NCBI GenBank assembly: GCA_018398805.1
Contig: JAGFBZ010001895.1
Coordinates: 1,106,001 to 1,170,000, forward strand
Length of the DNA: 64,000 nucleotides
Source of the DNA: Hirundichthys speculiger
Lineage: Eukaryota > Chordata > Actinopteri > Beloniformes > Exocoetidae
Direction of reading: 5' to 3'
Below, in pieces: positions 1-10,912 of the stretch (positions within the stretch are counted from its first letter, which is position 1; the number at the start of each line of letters is the position of its first letter). Under the pieces are notes generated by a model. That model was not told the origin of the DNA, made no database searches, and was given only the letters and a program-made list of their open reading frames with translations. Position numbers and translations under genes: made by a program.

Positions 1-312
1 GACAGCAAATCCGGGGCTAAGTATGCTAAATTTAGCCTTCAAGAAAAACAAAGAACCGCTTCCACTTCTGAAACCAAGGTAGCGGATACTCTTACAACCA
101 CAAACCCTGAGTTTAATATAATAATGACTTAAATATTTGAAACTTGAGTACATAATAAATACGCAAACCATTATTTAACAATATAATAAGATGTAGTTTA
201 ATTTTGTTTTTATTTTCATTGCATTTTGTTACATTCATGCTGTCAATCTGGCCCTTCGAGGGCAACCATGATGCTGATGTGGCGCTCAGTGAAAATTAGT
301 CTGACACCCCTG
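1..312. mobile_element. hAT-like element, right end only
   Basis: The stretch ends with ACTGAGCGCCACATCAG-type sequence running into a terminal CAGGGGTGTCAGACT when read on the minus strand (plus-strand end ...GACACCCCTG at 312). CAGGGGTGTCAAACT is the known terminal inverted repeat of a very common fish hAT non-autonomous family. The left end is outside the window, so length and target duplication cannot be tested. It lies inside usp43, downstream of exon 4 in gene orientation. Confidence 0.6.
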
Positions 313-555
313 TTCTAGAGTGAAAACACAATCAAAACTGAGAGCAGACTGAGCAAACTTCATTTATAGGGGTCCAGGTCCGTTGACTCCTCTTCATTTT
401 CAGCGTAATCGGAAGCCCTCTCTTATACCACACTACAACACTTGTTCCACGTTTCATGTGCCAGATCATGTCTGTGAGCCATAAACACGTACTCTTTGTT
501 ACCACACCAACACCTTGCTGTGTCTGGCAGCCATTTCCATTTCAGAATAGCTCAC
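313..555. other. usp43 intron 4 start (minus strand), no further feature
   Basis: In gene orientation this is the first part of the intron after exon 4, which begins with the GTGAG donor at 555-551. I looked for the next usp43 exon between 1 and 555 and found no matching segment, so exon 5 lies outside the window. Confidence 0.6.
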
Positions 556-649
556 CTGGTCTGCCGGAGAGGAATGGGTCAGTGAGATGCAGAGGAAAGG
601 GTCAAAAGTGTTGCTCTGTTTCAGGCAGTGGGGGCACGTCAGGGAAGAT
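556..649 (-). CDS. usp43: usp43 exon 4 (zinc-ribbon start), with apparent 1-bp insertion
   Basis: A pyrimidine-rich acceptor (CTCTCCTCAG, AG at 651-650) precedes an exon reading SSLTCPHCLKQSNTFD followed by PFLCISL, then a GTGAG donor at 555. This is the highly conserved segment of USP43/USP31 with the first CxxC pair of the zinc ribbon in the ubiquitin-specific protease fold; CPHCLKQSNTFDPFLC is closest to USP43. The first base completes a codon begun in exon 3 (AA+A, Lys). After ISL the family reads PIPLRQT. Here that peptide appears only if one A (position 579) is skipped; read literally it becomes THSSPADQ. The exon is 94 nt where 93 keeps frame. It is either an assembly indel or a real frameshift. 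Confidence 0.88.
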
Positions 650-1418
650 CTGAGGAGAGGAAACAACATCGCATCAGCCCAGAGAGAAAAAAAAAAGACA
701 CAGAAAGACAGCAGTGCTGAGTTACCGCACACTTCCAAATGGACCTTAAAGTCCTCCTGATTAGGTCTGGCACCAACACAGACGGCCTAATATGGTTACA
801 AACATGGTGTAAGCGAACACAGCGTTCCATTCAGGGGCCCCGATCTGATTTAGAGGAAGGAAAGGATGAGTGATGAAACTGGTGAGAACGAGACAGGCGA
901 GGGATGGGGCTCGGGGGGTAGAATTAGTACAAGCAGCCCCCTGGGGTGAACTGTACTATAAAGGCGAACCAACAGAGGAGGTTTCCATCTCATTGCGTCA
1001 CATTCAGTTTAAAGTAGAAAAGTAGAGAAGTTAACACGGTGACGGCCTTTCCTCCTTTACATCTGAATGCACAGAAAGGAATGAAAACACAGGCAGGATT
1101 TTTCTTGCTTTTCAGCTGAGAGCCTTTTGTTCGTGATTACGCCTCTTTCAATTAATAACTCTCAATTTCACTGGAAGAAAAAACTTATTCCAGCGAGCTA
1201 ATTGACTGAACAATGAGCCGGGACAGCCCATCAAAGCTATCCTTTTTAAACTGTCCTGCAACAACATTATTTTTTCCCAAATCCCTTTTGTAAAGTGTTT
1301 CAAGCTTATCTGTGCGGGATTTTCTGGGTAAAACAGGCCATTCATGTTTAAAATGGAAAAAAGCTGTTCAAATAAAGGGTTATTTCCCTTCTAATTAGTA
1401 ACAATTGAGTAAATTAAA

Positions 1419-1436
1419 AGATCTAGATCTAGATCT
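1419..1436. repeat. three tandem copies of AGATCT
   Basis: AGATCTAGATCTAGATCT is a short tandem repeat that is also self-complementary (BglII-type palindromes). It is noted as a small low-complexity feature in the intron. Confidence 0.8.
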
Positions 1437-2199
1437 AAAAGTAGGACTAATGTATTAATATGGTGTCCATCTGATTTGCTGCTGGCTGATCTTGACCATG
1501 ACAGCAGCAAACTGACGGAGCTTAATCCACACGCTCCAGTGGATGTTTTCCACATTTACTACCATCCACAGGCCATAGTCAATTTAATCTGCTTTCTGGG
1601 AGCCTGGTGGTGCACAGAGGTTGAGGGAGCCACCTCGGAGGCTGGAAGATTCATTTCCACACCAGCTGGAAAATACTTTTTCGTAGGAAAGCATGTAAAA
1701 ATGTTCTCAGGAGCTGCGTTTCTCCGTGTTAACATCGCGACAGGTCCAGGATGTGACTGTGGCTGAAGGATGGTGCCGGTAATTCTGCCTCTCTGCCGAG
1801 ACTGAAAGCTCTCGCCACAATGACTGCTTGTAAAAGACGCGTCAATGGGAACTACAGGGTACAACGTTTTAACCCTGGTTCCGCTTTCCATTCCCCGGAC
1901 TGTCGGCATGGTTAGTATGTTTCCTGCAACACGCTGTGCAGCGTAATGAGGCAACCTGCCCTTTCAGGATTAGTTTCATCATTACAAATACAATATCTTC
2001 TTTTAACCCCTTACGTCCACATTAAACAGGAATTTAATGTTTTTGTTTAACCTTTCAAAGGGACTCGACCAATACATTCACATGTTTGTTTTCCATCAGA
2101 TGCCACAAGTGCCGGGTTCCTGATGTGTTTCATGATCGCCTTTCGCTGAAGCAGCAACCACAACCTCCAAAGCGCTGCCCTCTCGGTAAACCTCGGGGT

Positions 2200-2310
2200 C
2201 AGGAGGGAACTACAATTTCTCCTGTTGGGTCGTCTTTGAGGTTTTTGATTGATACATGAGCAGGAGCGCTATCCTGCACAAAGATCATTTTCTGCTGGAA
2301 AGCATATTTC
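2200..2310 (-). pseudogene. possible DDE transposase remnant
   Basis: On the minus strand, codons around 2276-2255 read FVQDSAPAHVS followed by a short open run. This resembles the F-x-Q-D-x-A-P-x-H block around the second catalytic Asp of Tc1/mariner-type transposases. The surrounding frame is broken and no terminal repeats were found, so the match rests on one motif. Confidence 0.35.
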
Positions 2311-2704
2311 TCAGAAGCTGCCAGCGGCGTTGGGAGCAGATTTTCAGTCCATCTTCATCTATCCTGGTCCATACCAGCGTTCCCCGTTTATTTTGCTGCG
2401 GTCCAACTGAAGCCGGTGTCCGTTAGTGGTCCAGCTACAGATTCGTACATCAAAAGTCCCTCTCACTCCAACTGTCCATCGTCCAAGTGTGACTTTTTCA
2501 GGGGTGACTGTGCTTCAGCTCCCTCCGCTTTGAGCATGTCTCCGTGAGCTTGTATTCAGCGATAGTTGTCTCATTTCAAGAGTGTTGCAGTCATTTTAGA
2601 AGCATTTCACTATCGTACACCTCTTTGATACAAGTTGAATCTCTCTTATTATTATTTTTTTTATTTTGGTTCACTTTAACTAAGAAGCTGTCTTGCATTT
2701 GAAG

Positions 2705-3490
2705 TAGAGGTCTTCGGAACAACCCGACAACCGGAAAACCCGGGGTTCCGACCCGAATCGGGTCTCGGGTCCATTCAAAAGACGTGACTCCGGGTTCGGG
2801 TCGAAATCGGTAGTTAGTCTCGGGTCCGGTCGGTGCTCTCTCACAGGCTGGGTCCACGTTTACTCGAGAGGTAAAGATATTGGCGGTGGCAGCCAATGTC
2901 AGGACTCGGGGCAGTTAAACGATTATTCATTAACGTGGCGTATTTATCATAAAACAATCGTGTTGCCGTAGCGTGTTATTAGCGGTTTGCCCGGCAGCTG
3001 TAAAGCACAACGGATCGCCAACATGACGACGTTGGATGAGAGAACATATTCACCACACGTCCTGACCGGTGTAGGCTATTAGCGTTAGCAGTTGCTACCA
3101 ATAGCATCTGTATCCATAAAGAAAATAACAACGTGGATTTATTGTTGTTTACATCACGTAGCCTATGTAGCAACTGAACCGGGTAGAAGAAGAAGAATCA
3201 AGTTTTATTCAACGCTAGACAACTTTTAACATGAGCAACTATAGGCTGTATTGTCTCGGTTCTATTCGGGTAACTCAGTTCGGTTTGTGGTCGGAAACTA
3301 AAGACTCGGGTCGGGTCGGTTCCGGGTCCAAATATTGCGGGTCCATTCGGGTTCGGACTCCCGGACTTATGATAATAGCTCGGGTCGGGTCGGTTTCGGG
3401 TCGAATTTATACGACCGGGTCATGAAATTAAAATGTCTTCAAATTAGAGGTCTTCACGGGTCCATGAAAGTGGACCCATGAAGACCTCTA
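2705..3490. mobile_element. GGGTC-rich inverted-repeat element, copy A
   Basis: It begins TAGAGGTCTTC and ends GAAGACCTCTA, an 11-bp terminal inverted repeat. The interior is rich in CGGGTCGGGTC motifs near both ends. It shares most of its sequence, at high identity and in the same orientation, with 18898-19614, including the segment GATATTGGCGGTGGCAGCC and the segment TGAGCAACTATAGGCTGTATT (one base different in copy B). No transposase ORF is present, so it is a non-autonomous DNA element of uncertain superfamily (possibly hAT). The flanks ATTTGAAG and ATTTGGGA share only five of eight bases, so a target duplication is not convincing. Confidence 0.7.
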
Positions 3491-3494
3491 ATTT
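3441..3494. repeat. 54-bp near-perfect palindrome at the end of copy A
   Basis: The left arm AAATTAGAGGTCTTCACGGG pairs with the right arm CCCATGAAGACCTCTAATTT with one mismatch; a few more paired bases surround a short central loop. It consists of the element's terminal repeat in both orientations with almost nothing between. Confidence 0.9.
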
Positions 3495-6400
3495 GGGAAC
3501 TTGTTGGAAGAAGTTTAAATGCCAGTTTATACAGTCACAGGCAAATTCAACAACTGTTGCAAAGGACGCACATCATGTAATCAAATTCCTTTAAAACTCC
3601 TTCTGTTGCTGCTTTTCTCATTTTTCATTGGCTTTTTAAGCATCATGCAGCACCCTAAACGTATGTCCTCTGAACCTTCCTGACCTTTACCCTGAGGCCT
3701 ACCATGGGAACGTAAGGCCTTGATGAACTCTTCAAATGTGTTCTCCTTATAAGAGGGCACCTGACAGACCCAGCAGGGGGGCGCACATAAAGCTCTATTC
3801 AAGCAAGCCCAGCTGATGTGGCCTCTAAGTGGATCTCTCCCTCTTGGCAGAGTAGAATGGCTGCCCTACGGATGTCTTATTCTCGCCAGGAAACAGTGAG
3901 GGTAACTGCACTCCACGCATACAAATCACACCCCGACCCCACTAAAACATAGATGTGCCAGGCGCTGCTCTAAAACACCAAAAGGATTAAAGGAGTAAAG
4001 GAAGGGGGGATATTCTGGTGATCCTCTAATGGAGGAAGCGTGCAGCGGTTGAGAGGTACGTATCCTCCTGTCTGAGGTGCAGCCAAGCTGAAGAGACTCT
4101 GGACTTGATGCTTTGCACCGTAGCACGCTGGCAGAGCTTTGAACTTTGTTGAGGAACACTTTTTCCTTCCAAAGCAATAAAAAAAAAAAAAACAAAGTCT
4201 CAGGTTGGCATGTTTTCTGACTTATCTACAGTTAGTATGATGGATTTTCATCTTAGATGCATCTGGAGGCTCAAAAAACAAGGTATGTTTCTTTTTTTTT
4301 CTAACATCAGCTCTCTGTGATGTCACAGAGGGCTGGATTTCATGTTTTCCTGTTATTGCGCGTCCACGTGAGCAAGAACTTCAGCAGTCATGTTTAAAAG
4401 CGGATGTTTCTATTGCACAGCGGTATTTGATCATATTTTTACTTCTGAGTTGACCTGCTTCTACTTCTAAGAATTTTTACTCTTGTTTCCAGGATGCGTC
4501 CAAAAAGAAAAGAAGAGAAAGAAAAGAAAAGTGTTTTAGGTTGTGAAAGAAAATTGGTTAGTTATGGATGAGTGGATTCAATTTTCTTTTTTTTTTTTTT
4601 TTTTACTTCATGGAGGTCTGATCTTATGAATAAAGACCAGTAAGCTTCTACACTTGAATAAAGGCTAAAGCTGAATGCCTGTTTCAGGGCTAGAAATACT
4701 TGAGCCTGAACTGCGACTGGTAAATAAACGGTGTTGTACTGGTACATCCCGGGTTCGGTGATCCAGGTCTCACATGTTTATGTGCCGTTTCACACGAGCA
4801 AGGAATAAAACATGACCAGCTCCTCTGATTTCCATGTCAAGAGAGCCTGGATGGTTGGCAGCTGTGGAGTCAAAAGTAGTTTGGTGACATCATTAGCTTT
4901 CGTATTTCTTGGCTGCAGATTTTTCACATCTAAACTTTTAACACGGGCGTAGACAGAAATACATACATACAACATCATCTGTAACGTTAAACAACAGGAA
5001 GTAATGAGCAGTCTTTACCAAACAGAGATGTCCAGCTGTAATTTGGAAAATAGACATTTCATTCCTATAAGGATATACTGTAAAGACCAATAACGGTGTT
5101 TGGAAACAAACTACTTAAAGTATACTAAATGGGACCCAAACCGACTGATCTGAAGAAGTGAGTGGCGAATTTCTCCGAGAAACTGGCACCAGGGTAAGAC
5201 GAGCTTCACTCCCACTGAAAATGCACCACGTCTGTAATCTGAAACGCTCGGCTGCCCGCCGCTCGGCTTCAATGCAGAGAGACACAGCCTGACAGACAGT
5301 TTTATTGCAGTCTCCACAAAACTACAACACAGGCAAAGATCTCAATCTTATAATAAACAGACTTAAAATTTACATGAGCAGAAGGGGTGAAGGAAATGAG
5401 AGTTAGCAAATCAGTGATGACAGGAGGAACTTTGATTCTGTGAGAGAAACAGAAATACAAATTACACTAAATTCATCACAGAATGAAGCTTGAAAAAATA
5501 TCCCTTGATGTGCTCCGTGATGTAATGACACATAAGATATATAAGGATCAAATAAGTCTTGGCTTGACTTGCTTGGACAGCAGTTTAAGTTGTTTGAACA
5601 CAGATAATGGCTGTGATGATTGTATAGTGACCAACCGTGCTATTACCAGAATAATTCTCTGCTCTGTCAACTCGAGATGCTGAATCACATCAGACATCGC
5701 ACTGCAAAGTGTTACACAGGCAGCACTGGAGCCTCAGGAATCAGCTCCTTCAGGAAAAGTGGGGCAGAAGCAAAGAAGTGTTTGTCCAAAGTCATGATCC
5801 AATGATCCAAGTATACATGTCCACCTACAACCTCAGCCTCGAGATGCATTTCTTCAGCCATTTTTTTTCATTATTCTACGCGCCAGAGAGTGTAAAGTTG
5901 CTCCTGCTAAGTTAAGCCAGTCATCCACCACACATATTACACACTCAGCCACTCTTCCTCGGATAGGATGGTACTTGAGTGGGAGAAAGGAACAGCTTTT
6001 GCCTGCAAGGCTGCCGAGACTGCCGCTTCCTGTGGAGACACGCCCAACGTGTCACAGCTGAAACATTTGACAGTGAGGGTAGCAATTAAGAGACGCGCTC
6101 AGGCAGATGTATTACCGTGAGTCACGCAGAGCTGTCAGTTTCTGGAGGAATTAGCAGATGGAAGAAGGTGCAGACAAATAACATATTAGCCGCTGAGTCT
6201 GGAACGACAGCAATGTTGAGTTATTTTCTGAATTAGACCGGATTGTGGCCAGTTTATTGAATGGTGATTGGGAGGCTGAACACAGAAGGACGAGCTGGTT
6301 GAACTGATTACATGAGACGATTCATGGCAAAGAAACATGCATTTACTTGATGGGGTGATACGAGTGAAAAGGAGCAGGATGCAACAGTGAAACAGAATCG

Positions 6401-7299
6401 AGCTTTTTTTTTTCTTCTTTTTTACTGCTTACTACAAATTAGCTTTGCAGGCAGCAGATGTACATTATGGACAGAATCAACTGGCTTTTTATCTCCAGGA
6501 TGACAGACTGATGGGAGTCATGAGGATATCCAGCTGTGTGGTGAGGGCTAGTTAACAAAAGGCAAAGGGAACCATTATGGAGGAGAAAAATACCTCTGTG
6601 ATTTGAATTAGAAAGAAAACAATACAGAAAATACTTGACTGTTGGCACTGCTAACGGTAATTATTTCAGCACAGAAAGGAAGCCCTCCAAAGAAATATTT
6701 GTACTAAAGGGACGAGAGCCAGGAAGGTTGTCTGTTGTCTGCTTGGTAATTACTGTTGCGTGTGTGTTTCTGTGTGTGACTGAGAGTGCATGCATGTGTT
6801 AACACCAACCATCTTTCTAGCTCCGTTTCTGTTTTTTAAAGAGATACTGGCTTCTCCTTCGAATTTCCTACAGTATATTTAACTCACACTATATTGGCTG
6901 TTTCCTGGTGATGCAGATGTAATTCTGGTCATTTCTCCACACCGTGTGCAAGCTTGGAGTGCTTGTATGTGGCAGCTACTTAATCTGTGACCTTTCTGTT
7001 GCAGGGCAACGTTAAGACCTCCTGACAACATGACAGAACAGCTATTGTGTAGTAAACACAACTCACAAGATGAGTAATGATAGGGTACGTGTGGATTTAA
7101 AACACAGATAAGAGCGAACAGTCTTTTTCAAAAGTTAGTACAGCTGCTTTTAATCATAATTAAAATTAAATAAATGAAAATGAATAAAATTTTAATGAAA
7201 ATAAAATCTCTGATTGTAATGAGTGGCAGTATGAGACAGATGAACAACAAAGTTTTTACCTTGGCATTATTTATCTAACAAAGATGAAGCCAGAAAAAA

Positions 7300-8190
7300 T
7301 TATAATATGGGCAATGCTAAGTACCACTGTGATTCAGTAGCTTCTAGATCCATCTTTAGCAGTAATAAGTAGCAGATGTGAGCAGCATATCAATTGGGTT
7401 GACGTTTGGACTTTGATTTGAAGCTCACAAATTACTGAAATATTCAAAGATTGAGGTTCTGGAATGGCCAAGTCATTGATCTGTTGCATGGCCCAATTTA
7501 GACTGAGCTGTCAGACAGAATTTCTTTCTACAAGACTCTGGTATACAGAGGAGTTCATGCATGACTGAATGCTGCAAGGTGCTCAGATCCAGTGGCTGCA
7601 TAACAAGCCCATACCATCACCCTTCCACTGCCGTGCTTGACAGTGGGTATGGTGTGTTTCTGCTGAAATAATATTAGATTTTTGCCAAACATGGTGTGGA
7701 GATTAAGACCAAACAACTTCACTTTTGTCTCTTCTGTCCATAGGACACTGTTCCAGAAGTGCTGTAGTTGAGTTCTTTTACACAGATGAGGCTTTCTCCA
7801 GGCAACTCTTGCCAGACAAATCATCCAGGTTCAGTCTTCTTGCTCTGTCCTGAGCCTCTGCATTTCTGAGATGTAGTCTCAGATGCTCGTAGATATTCTT
7901 TTGTCTTCCTCTGAGCATTGCATGATCTGACTCTGGGGTAAACTTGCTGGGAAGTCAATCCTGGGAAGCTGTCTTGAAAGCTCTCCAGTTATAAATAATC
8001 TTTCTCACATGCAATGTTCCAAATTGTTTGGAAATGGTTTTAAAACTCTTTCAACACTGATATGCTAAAACAATAGCTTCTCTAAAACCATTGCTTATGT
8101 CCTTCCCTTTGGACATTGTGTCAATGCACACCTGAATGCTCCAGTACAGCAAACTGACTCCTTCTATAAAGGCTTGCACTCCTGCTTGAC
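7300..8190 (-). mobile_element. degraded Tc1-like transposon
   Basis: The whole stretch reads, on the minus strand, as a fish Tc1-like transposon with a decayed transposase. The ORF 7824-7555 contains FWNSVLWTEETKVKLFG and HGSGRVMVWACYA, the conserved W-S-D-E-T and G-G-G-S-V-M-V-W blocks of Tc1 transposases. The likely start is MSKGKDISNGFREAIV at 8116, followed by an early stop. The terminal inverted repeats are too decayed to place exact ends. Confidence 0.85.
7555..8116 (-). pseudogene. Tc1-like transposase pseudogene
   Basis: The N-terminal helix-turn-helix start (MSKGKDISNGFREAIVLAYQ) is followed at once by a stop, with further stops and frame changes downstream. The C-terminal DDE part is open for 89 codons from 7824 with the motifs WTEETK and VMVWACYA. 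The expected length of a Tc1 transposase is about 340 residues. It is clearly inactive. Confidence 0.8.
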
Positions 8191-8547
8191 TTCATTTTAT
8201 TAAAAATAATAATGATAATAAAATACTGGCACAGTGAAACAGTGTTCATCTATTTTGCTGTTTTTGTTTGAGACTTTATTTGTCAACTACGACAGCCCGC
8301 TGTGATCAGATGGTTTTCATTATATTTCACACAACAAAACATCAGGGCTGGTTGATATTGACAAAAATTCATGTCCCAGTGTTTTTAGGTATTTATCATA
8401 CGCAACTGAAAAGGTAACCTTAAAAACAAATGACAACATTTTTAACCTGTACCAAAAACTCAGATATATCTCTGCTCCGACAGAGTTGTGTGTTGTAACT
8501 TTATAAATCTGACTTTATAAAGTCAGAATTTCTGACTCCTTTCTTGA

Positions 8548-10427
8548 CAGTTGAAACCAGAAGTTTACATACACCGTTTCAAATGACACACAACCTTTGT
8601 TTTCTAACATTAAATCATTTTCCTATTTTAGGTCAGATAGGATTAAAAAAATAATTCATATTTGCTAAATGCCAGAATAATGAGAATTTTCTTCCATAAA
8701 TTTCCCTCCGTATTTGGTATCAATGTGTTTAAACTGTCTGACTTGGTCAGATGTTCTGGGTTTTCTTCCACAAACTTAGTTTGCTGTAATTTTGGTCCAT
8801 TTTCCTCCTGACAGAACTGGTGGGGCTGAGTCACGATTGTAAGCTGCTTTGATCATACACGTCTTTTCAGGTCTGCCTCAAATTTTTTACAGGATTGAGA
8901 TCACAGCTTTGTGATGGTCACTACACAACATTGACTTTATTCCCTTAAAGCCACTTTATAATTTTGGTGGTATGTTTAGGGTCACTGTCAATGTGGAAGA
9001 CCTACACTATATTGCCAAAAGTATTTGGTCACCTACTTTGACTCACATATGAGCTTCAGTTTCAGCTTCAACTCTTCTGGGAAGGCTGTCCACAAGGTTC
9101 AGGAGTGTGTTTATGGGGATTTTTGTCCATTCTTCCAGAAGAACATTTGTGAGGTCAAACACTGATGTTGGACCAGAAGGTCTGGCTCTCAGTCTCTGCT
9201 CTAATTCATCCCAAAGGTCTTCATATTAGGTTGAGGTCAGGACTCTGTGCAGGCCAGTCAAGTTCATCCACACCAGACTCTTCCATCCATGTCTTTATGG
9301 ACCTTGCTTTGTGCACTGGTGCACAGTCATGTTGAAGAGGAAGGGACCAGCTCCAAACTGTTCCCACAAAGTTGGGAAGATGGAATTGTCCAAAATGTCT
9401 TGGTCTGCTGAAGCATTCAGAGTTCCTTTCACTGGAACTAAGGGGCCTAGGACCAAAACGTTTCGTTTTTTTTGCAAACATTTTATTTCAGTGGGTGCAA
9501 TGGGAATGTGAAAAGGTTTTCAGGCAATTTGTAAAAAGTGCTGCAAAAAAAGATCACCTACCCCACCTTTAACTTCCTGGCTGATGTCTTGAGATGTTGC
9601 TTCAGTATTTCTGCATAATGTTCTCTCCTCATGATTCCATCTATTTTGTGAAGTTCACCAGTCTCTCCTGCAGTAAAACGCTTCCACAACATGATGCTGC
9701 CACCCCCGTACTTCACAGCTGGATGGAGTTCTCAGACTTACCATCTTCCTCCTTTTACCTCTAAATGTAACGATGGTCATTATGGCCAAACAGTTCAGTT
9801 TTAGTTTCATCAGACCACAGGACTTGTCTACAAAAATGAAGATCTATGTGCATTTACAAACTGTAATCTGTGTTTTTTATGTTGTTTTTGCTGTAATGTC
9901 TTCTTCCTGGCTGAGTGGTCTCTCAGTCCATGCTGGTTCAGGACTGGTTTCTCTGTGGATAATGACTCTCTCTGACCAGCTTCAGCAGCATCGTCACAAG
10001 GTGTTTTGGTTTTGTTTTGGGGTTGATACACACATTTCACACCAAAGCAGATTCACCTCTGGGGCACAGAACCGTCTTCTTCCTGAGAGCTGTGATGGCT
10101 GGACATCCTCATGGTGTTTTTTACTTATAATTATTTGAACAGATGATCGAGACACCATCAGGAATCTAAAAAAGGATGAACCAGACTTCTGGAGGTCCAC
10201 AATTCTCTTCCTGATATCTTGGCTGATTTCTTTTGATTTTCCATGATGTCACACATGGAAGCAGTGTGTTTGAGGTGTGTCTTAATATACATCCACAGGT
10301 GTCTTTTTGGTAATCCTAACTGACCTAGAACAGGAGGGGTTTAGTCTGATTTAATGTCAGACTGGGAGAAAAAAAGCTGATGTATCTTTTATATGGTGCA
10401 AACTTTGTAAACTTTGGGTTTCAACTG
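8548..10427 (-). mobile_element. Tc1-like element with Sleeping-Beauty-type ends, interrupted
   Basis: The left end reads CAGTTGAAACCAGAAGTTTA and the right end GTAAACTTTGGGTTTCAACTG, matching the outer CAGTTGAAGTCGGAAGTTTACA type of inverted repeat of salmonid-like Tc1 transposons. On the minus strand the transposase N-terminus is visible near 10240-10165 as GKSKEISQDIRKRIVDLQKS. The downstream transposase sequence continues to about 9564 and resumes from 9002 to 8600, interrupted by another insertion. Numerous stops make it non-functional. Confidence 0.85.
9003..9563 (-). mobile_element. second Tc1-like fragment nested in the first
   Basis: It starts TACACTATATTGCCAAAAGT, the end of another common fish Tc1-like family. 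A minus-strand ORF (9481-9221) contains KTWMEESGVDELDWPAQSPD, then LNLI, the conserved third-Asp block of Tc1 transposases. Recognisable sequence of this family stops near 9450. The last ~110 bp (to the point where the host element resumes at CTTTAACTTCCTGGC) do not look like either element, and no matching right terminal repeat is seen. Confidence 0.75.
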
Positions 10428-10807
10428 AATCTTATAATACTGGCATATTGTCCATGACTGTATCTCATCTCACATCCAAACCTATGACTGGCATACATAA
10501 AAATCCCCCATAATCCTCTTTTTTCTTTTCGAATCCAAAGTATACGTCTTTAAAAGGAGGGATAGACCGTGCAACAGACCCTCTGTTCCTGGTTGCACAG
10601 ATTAACACTTGAACAATAAAAGATCAGGGGAGGCATTCAGCAAACAGACACTTCTCACACCATCACATGATCACATGATAATGGGAGGCGTCCGAGAAAA
10701 CCACTGTGCAGTCTTACATCACTTCAGAGCCCTGCCGTTCCTTTGTTGCTATTGCAGATTTAATTTCAAGCAGATGTGAGTCCATTGTGTTCAGAGACCA
10801 AACTCAC

Positions 10808-10912
10808 TTGTACTGTGCCTGGAAATGTTCCTGGACGAAGCTGTGCTGGACCTTCGGGCAGCTGCGACTGGATCGGATCAGGATACGGCGCCTCCTCAGG
10901 TCCACCAGGACC
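10808..10912 (-). CDS. usp43: usp43 exon 3, with apparent 1-bp insertion
   Basis: A pyrimidine-rich acceptor (CTTCTCTGTGCTGCAG, AG at 10914-10913) opens the exon, and a strong GTGAGT donor follows at 10807. Exon 2 ends in phase 0, so this exon should start in frame: GPGGPEEAPYPDPIQSQLPE, then G. The family sequence continues as (Q)xSFVQxHFQAQY. Here QHSFVQEHFQAQY is encoded, but one base out of register: the doublet CC at 10849-10848 appears where one C is needed. The exon is 105 nt, where 104 would join exon 2 (phase 0) to exon 4 (one base completing a Lys codon). Read literally the frame runs on and meets TGA in exon 4. The linker before SFVQ is poorly conserved, but SQLPEG resembles the human SAQLPLG. 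Confidence 0.85.

Larger units (their letters stand above)
650..10807 (-). other. usp43: usp43 intron 3 (about 10.2 kb)
   Basis: Bounded by the exon 3 donor GTGAGT (10807-10802) and the exon 4 acceptor AG (651-650). It contains the GGGTC-rich element at 2.7-3.5 kb and two Tc1-like elements at 7.3-8.2 and 8.5-10.4 kb. The stretches 650-2200, 3495-7300 and 8190-8547 show only short unsupported ORFs, homopolymer runs and no recognisable gene. Confidence 0.75.

Noticed and set aside
1559..1954. 131-codon minus-strand ORF
   Set aside because: No domain or repeat match that I can recognise. It lies inside an intron and an unrelated plus-strand ORF overlaps it.
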